Below, piece by piece: positions 1-9,357 of a DNA stretch of 64,000 bases. A program made the translations under genes and the position numbers. The stretch spans positions 2,232,001-2,296,000 of the forward strand of contig OY783208.1 of assembly GCA_963678705.1 (NCBI GenBank). The letters are read 5' to 3'. Position 1 is the stretch's first letter, and each line of letters starts with the position of its first letter. The notes below the pieces were generated by a model, which saw only the letters and a program-made list of their open reading frames with translations, was not told the DNA's origin and did no database searches. Origin of the DNA: Panorpa germanica (taxonomy: Eukaryota > Arthropoda > Insecta > Mecoptera > Panorpidae).

Positions 1-1130
1 TAAAGTAGACGATTGACTAAACGTTTTGTTACATTCGTTACAAGAAAAAGGTTTTAAACCTAAATGTATGTTTTTATGTCGTTTTAAAGCACATTGTTGA
101 CTAAACGTTTGATTACATTCGTTACAAGAAAAAGGTTTTAAATTTAAATGTGTGTTTTTATGTCGTTTTAAACTATCTGAACGACTAAATGTTTTTTTAC
201 ACTCGTCACAAGAAAACGGCCTTGAACCCGAATGTGTGCTTTTATGCTGTTTTAAATTTGATGAAGAACTAAACGTTTGATTACATTCGTCACAAGAAAA
301 TGGATTTAAAGCTAAATGTGAGTTTTTATGTATTTTTAAAGTAGACGATTGACTAAACGTTTTGTTACATTCGTTACAAGAAAAAGGTTTTAAACCTAAA
401 TGTATGTTTTTATGTCGTTTTAAAGCACATTGTTGACTAAACGTTTGATTACATTCGTCACAAGAAAATGGTTTTAAACCTAAATGTATGTTTTTATGTC
501 GTCTTAAAGCAGACGATTGACTAAACGTTTTTTTACATTCGTCACAAGAAAATGGTTTTACACCTAAATGTCTGTTTTTATGTTGTTTCAAAGTAGATGA
601 CTGACTAAACGATTTATTACATTCATCACAAGAGAAAGACTTCAAACCCAAATGTATGTCTACATGTTGTTTTAAATGTGATGGGTATTTAAACGTTTTA
701 TTACACTTATCACACGAATATATTTTATTTGCTAAATGCACTCGCAAATGTTTTACGATATCCGCCTTATTGTCAAACGAATTGTTACATACATCACAAA
801 TGTAAGCTTCAGCTGCACATTTACTTTATCACTCTCTGGTTGTTCATTATTCAGTTGTTCATTTTCCTGGCAACCAGCTGAGTGTTCTAAAGGTGCAATG
901 GAGGGATCAGCATTGAGCTCCAACTTAATGAAGTACGAATTGTGACGTGGTAAAATTGCAGCTTGCTCTGGTTCAGTTTTTATTTCATCACATTGCGGTG
1001 CTTCTCTAACGCATAGCCCCTCTTCTATTTCTATTTTGATGTCTTCCTTTACATCTGCTGTTTCCATTTCTTCATGCAACCCCAAATCAGGTTCTAGTTT
1101 TATTTCTTGAGATTTCCAACCCTCCATCAT
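1..1130 (-). pseudogene. G1: alpha-type C2H2 zinc-finger gene, frameshifted and cut by the window edge
   Basis: Start is the double ATG at 1125-1130 (MMEGWKS). The N-terminal part has the family's psi-K-x-E motifs (IKLE, IKIE, IKTE, IKLE). At about 806 one G is missing in the codons before the first finger (tgtaagcttc here, tgtaaggcttc in every intact paralogue), so the frame leaves the fingers and stops at 753. The finger frame itself stays open from about 805 to base 1, with about ten fingers visible, including KYPSH, QSSA, QQCA and RSDS types. A 5' UTR intron is predicted at 1153-1822. Its leader also lacks a 70-bp promoter segment. Both lesions suggest a dead gene, though a one-base sequencing error could explain the frameshift alone. 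The 3' end is outside the window. Confidence 0.8.
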
Positions 1131-2838
1131 AGTACAACAATTTTAGGGTTTACTAAAAACAAGGTTAAGTTGAATTATTGTAAAAACTTTTAAGTAATAT
1201 ATTAGTGCCTTGTAAAAATTATTAGAGCAAGCAGGATTAACAAGCCAATAAGACATTTAAATAATAATAAACGTATGCGTATTGATTGCGTTTATACGAA
1301 TTTCTATCAACCTTCCTAACGATAAAACCTTGTTTTAAACAAAGCAAAAAAAAGACACAAAGAATTAAAAGCAAAAAAGTTTGAGTTTTGAATCTTGCTT
1401 TTAACTTTTGCTATGTACGTTATTTCAATTCGTAACAATGACATATTTAATGTTTACACTACCTTTGTCAATATATTTTCGACACTATTTCTGGTAGTCA
1501 TTCCATACAGAAACTTCTTTTGTTTTCATTCTTATAAAAAAAACTACTGCAATTGTTGTATACTCAAAACTTGTACAAATCACTACATAGTATGTATTAT
1601 ACAATTTGTTATTTAGTAATACACAATATAAATGATTAAAGTTAAAATTTTAAATTTGAGGTTAGATCAACACGTTAAGGTACTAGGAAAGTGACAAGTT
1701 TTATTTGGATTAAAACCAATTCAACTTATTACGATTCTTACCTTATGGTTTAAAAATGTCTTTTTTCTGATCTTGTCAATGAGTTATAGAAATATAAAAT
1801 AATATATATAATAAAAACTTACTGTGTTGTTATGGAACTTGTTCTAACAAGGAGTTGCCGCTTTCTTCTTCGAGGAAATCTAATTTATAAATTAGACTAC
1901 TTATGCCCGCTCCAAGATTTATTTAAGGTTTCTGATAGTTTGTGTAAACTTACACAGCTTAATTTGGAAAATATAGGCCTCAGAAGTTAACAGATGCTAG
2001 GTAAGATGTTACAAAATAGGAGCCTTAGTATGTTTAGGAATTTAGAATAACAAAAATATACTTAATAAGTAATGCTGATGATGACCTTCACAGTACGAAA
2101 ATAAATGAAAGTAAGTACCAAGTATTCTAAGTACATGTGTTTTAAAATATAAAGAACACAGCCTAGCAAAATATTCGTTATTGTGCTGTGTACCAACCTT
2201 CAGATATTTCAAATATTTTACTTTTGTGTACGAAGGCGAATGTATAATCTCTTTTATACAACACACACGTATAACAGTGCAGCAAGTTACAAATAATGTA
2301 TCCCTTCAGGTTTTATATTATAATGATTGTTGTGAATATATTAGCATTTATTTTAATCAAATATGATGAGTTATTAAATAATAATTAGATATTTGAGGTG
2401 CTTGTAGCCACCTATTGCAGTTTTATAGAAATAAAGACATGGTTCATAAGCCCATTCATTTTAGGCTTATTTAAAATAAATATATTTGCTAATGGTTTGT
2501 TTCTAAAATAAAATACATTTGGTTTGTTACATTGATAATGACATTTATTGGAAATAATTTTATCTGTTTCTTTATTTTCATACATCCATTGAAAACATAA
2601 CATATAATATATATTCTTAAAAGATAATATGTAGTCTTACTTATCTCAGAAACAACAATTCATTCATTTTACGTTCAAATTATTATAAAGTAAATATAAA
2701 CTGTCTCTTAAAGGAATGTAGATTTAAAGCTGATATTACTTATGGGTAAAAAAACAAGTACTATTTAAGGAAGTTCCTTTCCTCATAGCCTATCAGTTAA
2801 TTTTAGGCCTATCCCGATATCTCTAGCACCTGGACACT
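1131..2838 (-). promoter_or_regulatory. G1 5' leader, promoter segment deleted
   Basis: The intron acceptor (TTTTTAG) is at 1153-1154 and the donor GTAAGT at 1817-1822 on the minus strand. Beyond the donor, a 70-bp stretch present in the G2 leader (7351-7420) is missing at about 1883. It would hold most of the TATA-like box and both initiator-like TCAG sites. The deletion is flanked by the short direct repeat tta. The rest, to 2838, matches the other leaders and shows no gene. Confidence 0.55.
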
Positions 2839-3037
2839 TTATTGTAAATGAATTTTTTGATGTTGCTTTAAATTGGAAGCTCGTGAGAAAAATTTATTAC
2901 ATGTAGTGCAAGCAAATAGCTTCAAACCTAAGTGTATGTTTTTATGTCGTTTTAAACTACATGAATGAGTAAACGTTTTACTACACTCGTCACAAGAAAG
3001 AGGGTTTAAACCTAAATGTGTGATTTTATGTTGTTTT
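2839..3037 (-). pseudogene. Two-finger relic of a C2H2 gene 3' end
   Basis: Read on the minus strand this gives the tail of one finger, one whole finger (SCDECSKTF then THSCSLKRH) and a last one (CTTCNKFFSRASNLKQH), then KIHLQ and a stop at 2839-2841. The frame meets a stop just upstream, where the MITE sequence begins (acagctcat). It is the 3' end of a zinc-finger gene whose front has been replaced by the MITE. Confidence 0.7.
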
Positions 3038-3567
3038 ACAGCTCATAAATCTCTGCTATATGTATTTATATATCAAAATATCAAATATTATTTACAGCTA
3101 TTTCAAGGAACACTCAAATTCCAATGTTATGTCTGCCTTAGCAGGGTTAAATAAAATAAAAACTTATTATTATTTGACTTGATTATTTTGACTACCAACA
3201 GCTACAAAACTAGAACTAGCAACCAAACTACCAACTAGCTACAATTTCAATATTATGTCTGTCTTAGCGGGGTTACATAAAATAAAAACTTATTATTATT
3301 TGACTTAATTATTTTGACTACCAACAGCTACAAAACATTACCACAGCACTGACCTACTCAACAAATAACTGACGTTAAAATGCATTTCACGTCATACAAA
3401 TATGGCCGACCATTTCTAGCGCTAAAACTACAATTCAAATTTTTAATTGTTATATCTCCGTCAACATTTAGATATTTAATAAAATAGACACGCCAATACA
3501 CATTTATTAACATCAATTTCAATCAACAATTGTAAAATCGACCACTAAAAAATGAGGACACAAGCCC
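3036..3567 (+). mobile_element. MITE-A fragment (GGGCTTGTGTCCT family) with internal duplication
   Basis: The right terminal repeat AGGACACAAGCCC is at 3555-3567; the left end is missing and the fragment abuts the finger relic. About 120 bp around 3110-3330 is present twice (the tgtct-to-ccaacagctac stretch), which is seen only in this copy. Confidence 0.6.
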
Positions 3568-3895
3568 ATTTTTGTCAAGTATTTATTTTATACTAAAACA
3601 AGAATTTCATTTTCATACAATACGATTGCTCTATTGTTTGTTGAATAAATAAGATGATAACTTTAGTTGGGATAAAATATAAAACAAAAATATTTTTTTA
3701 TCAGAGTGTATTTTATAAATCGTAAACATACATAAAAAATATTGTAAGACAAAACAATGAATAGTTTTTATAATTTCATATGATTCTAGTACAACATTTT
3801 GTTTTTAAAGCAAGGGCCACTTTTAGCATTGGGTGTTCCTAGTGGGGGGTACTTCTCCATCAGATGAAAGTATTCCTACGGCTATAAGAACATAC
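3568..3895 (-). terminator. 3' UTR and poly(A) region of G2
   Basis: Minus-strand AATAAA at 3582-3587 lies 308 bases past the G2 stop, followed by GT-rich sequence inside the MITE end. The region also carries aagcaagggccacttttagcattgggtgttcctag (split here: positions 3808-3843), shared only with the G8 and G10 3' UTRs. Confidence 0.45.
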
Positions 3896-6577
3896 CTAAG
3901 CACTTTTATCTTCATGAGTTTTTTGATGGTTCTTTAAATAACGAGCTTGTGAAAAAACTTTATTACACACAGTGCAAGAAAATATATTTCCACCTGAAGA
4001 ATGTGTGGCTTTATGACGTCTTAAGCCTGATGGATCAGAAAACGATTTATCACATTCATTACAAGGAAATGGCTTCAAATCTAAATGTATGTTTTTATGT
4101 CGTTTTAAAGCACATTGTTGACTAAACGTTTGATTACATTCGTTACAAGAAAATGGTTTTAAACCTAAATGTATGTTTCTATGTTGTTTCAAAGCAGATA
4201 ACTGACTAAACGTTTGATTACATTCGTTACAAGAAAAAGGTTTTAAATCTAAATGTATGTTTTTATGTCGTTTTAAAGCAGACGATTGACTAAACGTTTT
4301 TTTACATTCGTTACAAGAAAATGGTTTTAAACCTAAATGTATGTTTTTATGTTGTTTCAAAGTTGATAACTGACTAAACGTTTTTTTACATTCGTTACAA
4401 GAAAATGGTTTTAAACCTAAATGTATGTTTCTGTGTTGTTTCAAAGTAGATAAGTGACTAAACGTTTTTTTACATTCGTCACAAGAAAATGGTTTTAAAC
4501 CTAAATGTATGTTTCTATGTTGTTTCGAAGTAGATAACTGACTAAACGTTTGATTACATTCGTCACAAGAAAATGGTTTTAAACCTAAATGTATGTTTTT
4601 ATGTTGTTTCAAAGTTGATAACTGACTAAACGTTTTTTTACATTCGTTACAAGAAAATGGTTTTAAACCTAAATGTATGTTTCTGTGTTGTTTCAAAGTA
4701 GATAAGTGACTAAACGTTTTTTTACATTCGTCACAAGAAAATGGTTTTAAACCTAAATGTATGTTTCTATGTTGTTTCAAAGTAGATAACTGACTAAACG
4801 TTTGATTACATTCGTCACAAGAAAATGGTTTTAAACCTAAATGTATGTTTTTATGTTGTTTCAAAGTTGATAACTGACTAAACGTTTTTTTACATTCGTT
4901 ACAAGAAAATGGTTTTAAACCTAAATGTATGTTTCTGTGTTGTTTCAAAGTAGATAAGTGACTAAACGTTTTTTTACATTCGTCACAAGAAAATGGTTTT
5001 AAACCTAAATGTATGTTTTTATGTTGTTTCAAAGTTGATAACTGACTAAACGTTTTTTTACATTCGTTACAAGAAAATGGTTTTAAACCTAAATGTATGT
5101 TTCTGTGTTGTTTCAAAGTAGATAAGTGACTAAACGTTTTTTTACATTCGTCACAAGAAAATGGTTTTAAACCTAAATGTATGTTTTTATGTTGTTTCAA
5201 AGTAGATAAGTGACTAAACGTTTTTTTACATTCGTCACAAGAAAATGGTTTTAAACCTAAATGTATGTTTCTGTGTTGTTTCAAAGTAGATAACTGACTA
5301 AACGTTTGATTACATTCGTCACAAGAAAATGGTTTTAAACCTAAATGTATGTTTCTATGTTGTTTCAAAGTAGATAACTGACTAAACGTTTGATAACATT
5401 CGTCACAAGAAAATGGTTTTAAACCTAAATGTATGTTTTTATGTTGTTTCAAAGTTGATAACTGACTAAACGTTTTTTTACATTCGTTACAAGAAAATGG
5501 TTTTAAACCTAAATGTATGTTTCTGTGTTGTTTCAAAGTAGATAAGTGACTAAACGTTTTTTTACATTCGTCACAAGAAAATGGTTTTAAACCTAAATGT
5601 ATGTTTTTATGTCGTTTCAGAGTAGATAACCGACTAAACGTTTTTTTACATTCGTCACAAGAAAATGGTTTTAAACCTAAATGTATGTTTTTATGTCGTT
5701 TCAGAGTAGATAACCGACTAAACGTTTTTTTACATTCGTTACAAGAAAATGGTTTTAAACCTAAATGTATGTTTCTATGTTGTTTCAAAGTAGATAACTG
5801 ACTAAACGTTTTTTTACATTCGTCACAAGAAAATGGTTTTAAACCTAAATGTATGTTTTTATGTTGTTTCAGAGTAGATAACCGACTAAACGTTTTTTTA
5901 CATTCGTCACAAGAAAATGGTTTTAAACCTAAATGTATGTTTTTATGTCGTTTTAAAGCAGACGATTGACTAAACGTTTTTTTACATTCGTTACAAGAAA
6001 ATGGTTTTAAACCTAAATGTATGTTTCTATGTTGTTTCAAAGTAGATAACAGACTAAACGTTTTTTTACATTCGTCACAAGAAAATGGTTTTAAACCTAA
6101 ATGTATGTCTACATGTTGTTTTAAATGTGATGGGTATTTAAACGTTTTAGTACACTTATCACACGAATATATATTTTTTGCTGAATGCACCCGCAAATGT
6201 TTTATGATATCCGCCTTATCGTCAAACGAATTGTTACATACATCACAAATGTAAGGCTTCAGCAGCACATTTACTTTATCACTCTCTGGTTGTTCATTAT
6301 TCAGTTGTTCATTTTCCTGGCAACCAGCTGAGGGTTCTAAGGGTGCAATGGTGGAATCAACATTGAACTCCAACTTAATGAAGTACGAATTGTGACGTGG
6401 TAAAATTGCAGCTTCCTCTGGTTCTGTTTTTATTTCATCACATTGCGGTGCTTCTCTAACGCATAGCCCCTCTTCTATTTCTATTTTGATGTTTTCCTTT
6501 ACATCTGCTGTTTCCATTTCTTCATGCAACCCCAAATCAGGTTCTAGTTTTATTTCTTGAGATTTCCAACCCTCCAT
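3896..6577 (-). CDS. G2: 28-finger C2H2 protein, alpha type (893 aa)
   Basis: Probable nuclear DNA-binding protein; target unknown. ATG at 6575-6577. Residues 1-106 are acidic, with psi-K-x-E motifs at K10, K31, K50 and K68. Twenty-eight fingers run from residue 111 to 888, nearly all C-X2-C-X12-H-X3-H with seven-residue linkers LGLKPFS. Finger 1 (KADI) and the last two (SDPSG, QARY) are conserved ends; fingers 3-26 are near copies that differ mainly at helix positions -1 (Q, H, R, L) and 6 (Q, R). Fingers 16-24 follow a three-finger pattern (HLST, QLST, NQ-QLST), a 252-bp higher-order repeat. Finger 21 has lost the core leucine (LSTSKQH). G10 is the same gene with 17 fingers fewer. A 5' UTR intron is predicted at 6603-7290. 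Confidence 0.93.
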   Translation of the reverse strand: MEGWKSQEIKLEPDLGLHEEMETADVKENIKIEIEEGLCVREAPQCDEIKTEPEEAAILPRHNSYFIKLEFNVDSTIAPLEPSAGCQENEQLNNEQPESDKVNVLLKPYICDVCNNSFDDKADIIKHLRVHSAKNIYSCDKCTKTFKYPSHLKQHVDIHLGLKPFSCDECKKTFSLLSTLKQHRNIHLGLKPFSCNECKKTFSQSSALKRHKNIHLGLKPFSCDECKKTFSRLSTLKQHKNIHLGLKPFSCDECKKTFSQLSTLKQHRNIHLGLKPFSCNECKKTFSRLSTLKRHKNIHLGLKPFSCDECKKTFSRLSTLKRHKNIHLGLKPFSCDECKKTFSHLSTLKQHRNIHLGLKPFSCNECKKTFSQLSTLKQHKNIHLGLKPFSCDECYQTFSQLSTLKQHRNIHLGLKPFSCDECNQTFSQLSTLKQHRNIHLGLKPFSCDECKKTFSHLSTLKQHKNIHLGLKPFSCDECKKTFSHLSTLKQHRNIHLGLKPFSCNECKKTFSQLSTLKQHKNIHLGLKPFSCDECKKTFSHLSTLKQHRNIHLGLKPFSCNECKKTFSQLSTLKQHKNIHLGLKPFSCDECNQTFSQLSTLKQHRNIHLGLKPFSCDECKKTFSHLSTLKQHRNIHLGLKPFSCNECKKTFSQLSTLKQHKNIHLGLKPFSCDECNQTFSQLSTSKQHRNIHLGLKPFSCDECKKTFSHLSTLKQHRNIHLGLKPFSCNECKKTFSQLSTLKQHKNIHLGLKPFSCNECKKTFSQSSALKRHKNIHLDLKPFSCNECNQTFSQLSALKQHRNIHLGLKPFSCNECNQTFSQQCALKRHKNIHLDLKPFPCNECDKSFSDPSGLRRHKATHSSGGNIFSCTVCNKVFSQARYLKNHQKTHEDKSA
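4316..4990 (-). repeat. Three-finger (252-bp) higher-order repeat inside G2
   Basis: Fingers 16 to 23 repeat the order HLST / QLST with CNEC / NQTF-QLST. Each member is 84 bp and the triplet recurs at 252 bp. Only one such triplet remains in the paralogue G10. Confidence 0.75.
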
Positions 6578-8412
6578 CGTAGTACAACAATTTTAGAGTT
6601 TACTAAAAACAAGGTTAAGTTGAATTATTGTAAATACTTTTAAGTAATATATTAGTGCCTTGTAAAAATTATTAGAGCAAGCAGGATTAACAAGCCAATA
6701 GGATATTCAAATAATAATAAACGTATGCGTATTGATTGCGTTTATACGATTTTCTATCGACCTTTCTAACGATAAAACCTTGTTTAGAACAAAGCAAAAA
6801 ACGACACAAAGAATTAAAAGCAAAAAAGTTTGAGTTTTGAATCTTGCTTTTAACTTTTGCTATATACGTTATTTAAATTCGTAACAATGACATATTCAAT
6901 GTTTACAATACCTTTGTAAATATATTTTCGACACTATTTCTGGTAGTTATTCCATACAGAAACTCCTTTTGTTTTCATTCTTATAAAAAAAACTACTGCA
7001 TTTTCGAATGTTTTATGGCAATTGTTGTATACTCAAAACTTGTACAAATCACTACATAGTATGTATTATACAATTTGTTATTTAGTAATACACAATATTA
7101 ATGATTAAAGTTGAAATTTTAAATTTGAGGTTAGATTAACATGTTAAGGTACTATGAAAGTGACAGTTTTACTTGGATTAAAACCAATTCAACTTATTAC
7201 GATTCTTATCTTATGGTTTAAAAATGTCTTTTTTCTGATCTTGTCAATGAGTTATAGAAATATAAAATAATATATATAATAAAAACTTACTGTATTGTTG
7301 GAACTTGTTTTAACAAGCAGTTGCCGCTTTCTTCTTCGAGGAAATCTAATTTAGGCTCCTATTTTAAAACTGATTACTTGGCGTCTTTTAACTTCTGATG
7401 ATTTTGCAAAGCCTTATATTTTATAAATTAGACTACTTATGCCCGCTCCAAGATTTATTTAAGATTTTCTGATAGTTTGTGTAAACTGCTTAATTTGCAA
7501 AATATAGGTCTCAGAAGTTAACAGAAGCTAGGTAAGATGTTACAAAATAGGAGCCTTAGTATGTTTAGGAATTTAGAATAACAAAAATATACTTAATAAG
7601 TAATGCTGATGATGACCTTCACAGTACGAAAATAAATGAAAGTAAGTACCAAGTATACTAAGTACATGTGTTTTAAAATATAAAGAACACAGCTAGCAAA
7701 ATATTCGTTACTGTGCTGTGTACCAACCTTCAGATATTTCAAATATTTTACTTTTGTGTACGAAGGCGAATGTATAATCTCTTTTATACAACACACACGT
7801 ATACCAGTGCAGCAAGTTACAAATAATGTATCCCATCAAGTCTTATATTATAATGATTGTTGTGAATATATTAGCATTTATTTCAATCAAAAATTAAAAA
7901 GCAATAGGCAAGCATATTTGTAATATCTCCTAAAATATGATGAGTTATTAAATAATAATTAGATATTTGAGGTGCTTGTAGCCACCTATTGCAGTTTTAT
8001 AGAAATAAAGACATGGTTCATAAGCCCATTCATTTTTAGCTTATTTAAAATAAATATATTTGCTAATGGTTTGTTTCTAAAATAAAATACATTTGGTTTG
8101 TTACATTGATAATGACATTTATTGGAAATAATTTTATGTGTTTCTTTATTTTCATACATACATTGAAAACATAACATATAATATATATTCTTAAAAGATA
8201 ATATGTACTCTTACTTATCTCAGAAACAACAATTCATTCATTTTACGTTTCAATTATTATAAAGTAAATATAAACTATCTCTTAAAGGAATGTAGAATTA
8301 AAGCTGATATTACTTATGGGTAAAAAAACAAGTACTATTTAAGGAAGTTCCTTTCCTCATAGCCTATCAGTTAATTTTAGGCCTATCCCGATATCTCTAG
8401 CACCTGGACACT
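6578..8412 (-). promoter_or_regulatory. G2 5' leader: UTR intron and promoter block
   Basis: Predicted intron 6603-7290 (acceptor TTGTTTTTAG, donor ACA|GTAAGT). Past the donor lies the short first exon, with a TATA-like TATAAAATATAAGGC at 7411-7425 (minus), a TCAGAA about 29 bases downstream and a TCAGTT (arthropod initiator-like) about 54 bases downstream. The part from 7430 to 8412 has no conserved reading frame. Confidence 0.5.
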
Positions 8413-8695
8413 TTATTGTAAATGAATTTTTTGATGTTGCTTTAAATTGGAAGCTCGTGACAAAAATTTATTACATGTAGTGCAAGCAAATAGCTTCAAA
8501 CCTGAGTGTGTGTTTTTATGTCGTTTCAAACTACATGAATGACTAAACGTTACACTACACTCGTCACAAGAAAGAGGGTTTAAACCTAAATGTGTGCTTT
8601 TACGTTGTTTTAAACTACATGAATGACTAAACGTTTTATTACACTCGTCACAAGAAAGAGGGTTTAAACCTAAATGTGTGCTTTTATGTTGTTTT
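8413..8695 (-). pseudogene. Three-finger relic of a C2H2 gene 3' end
   Basis: Stop at 8413-8415, then SRASNLKQH, a finger with THSCSLKRH and another SCDEC finger upstream. It has one 84-bp finger more than the same relic in copy II (43828-44026) and equals copy III (55569-55851). The front is cut by MITE-A. Confidence 0.7.
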
Positions 8696-9043
8696 ACAGC
8701 TCATAGATCTCTGCTATATGTATTTATATATCAAAATATCAAGTATTATTTACAGCTATTTCAAGGAACAATCAAATTTCAATATTATGTCTGCCTTAGC
8801 AGGGTTAAATAAAATAAAAACTTATTATTCTTTGATTTGACTTGATTATTGACTACCAACAGCTACAAAACATTACCATAGCACTGACCTACTCAACAAA
8901 TAACTGACGTTAAAATGCATTTTACGTCATACAAATATGGCCGACCATTTCTAGCGCTGAAACTACAATTCAAATTTTTAATTGCTTTATCTCCGTCAAA
9001 ATCAATTGAAAAATCGACCACTAAAAAATGAGAACACAAGCCC
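8694..9043 (+). mobile_element. MITE-A fragment
   Basis: Right terminal repeat AGAACACAAGCCC at 9031-9043. Compared with the 3036 copy it lacks the stretch with tatttagatatttaat, ending caaaatcaattgaaaaatcg. Confidence 0.6.
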
Positions 9044-9357
9044 ATTTTTGTCAAGTATTTATTTTATACTAAAATAAGACTTTCATTTTCATACAATACG
9101 ATTGCTCTATTGTTTGTTGAACAAATAAGATGATAACTTTAGTTGGGATAAAATACAAAACAAAAATATTTTTATGAGAGTTTATTTTATAAATCGTACA
9201 CATACATAAAAAATATTATAAGACAAAACAATGAATAGTTTTCACAATTTCTGTCATATGATTCTAGTACAATATTTTGTTTTTAGTGGGGGTACTTTTC
9301 CATCAGATGAAAGTATTCCTACGACTATTAAACCAAAGAAATTCTATAAGAACATAC
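9044..9357 (-). terminator. 3' UTR and poly(A) region of G3
   Basis: Minus AATAAA at 9058-9063, 294 bases past the terminal TAG at 9358-9360. Confidence 0.45.

Noticed and set aside
5601-6254. Plus-strand open frames over the finger arrays (MFLCRFRV... types; also 13057, 16805, 23557, 27892, 37165, 48502, 52169, 59992)
   Set aside because: They are the antisense of 84-bp fingers; a period divisible by three keeps the opposite strand open. They have no start context and change with finger number.
7593-7796. 67-74-aa minus-strand frame MCCIKEIIHSPSY in every leader (2042, 7593, 14849, 19558, 33991, 38987, 43008, 50135, 54749, 61784)
   Set aside because: It recurs only because the leaders are duplicates. 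Its second half changes frame with a one-base indel (cagcctagc against cagctagc), so the protein is not conserved.
7986-8177. 63-aa frame MLCFQCMYENKE and copies
   Set aside because: Frame broken or altered by the AAT repeat in the G4-type leaders; no sign of coding constraint.
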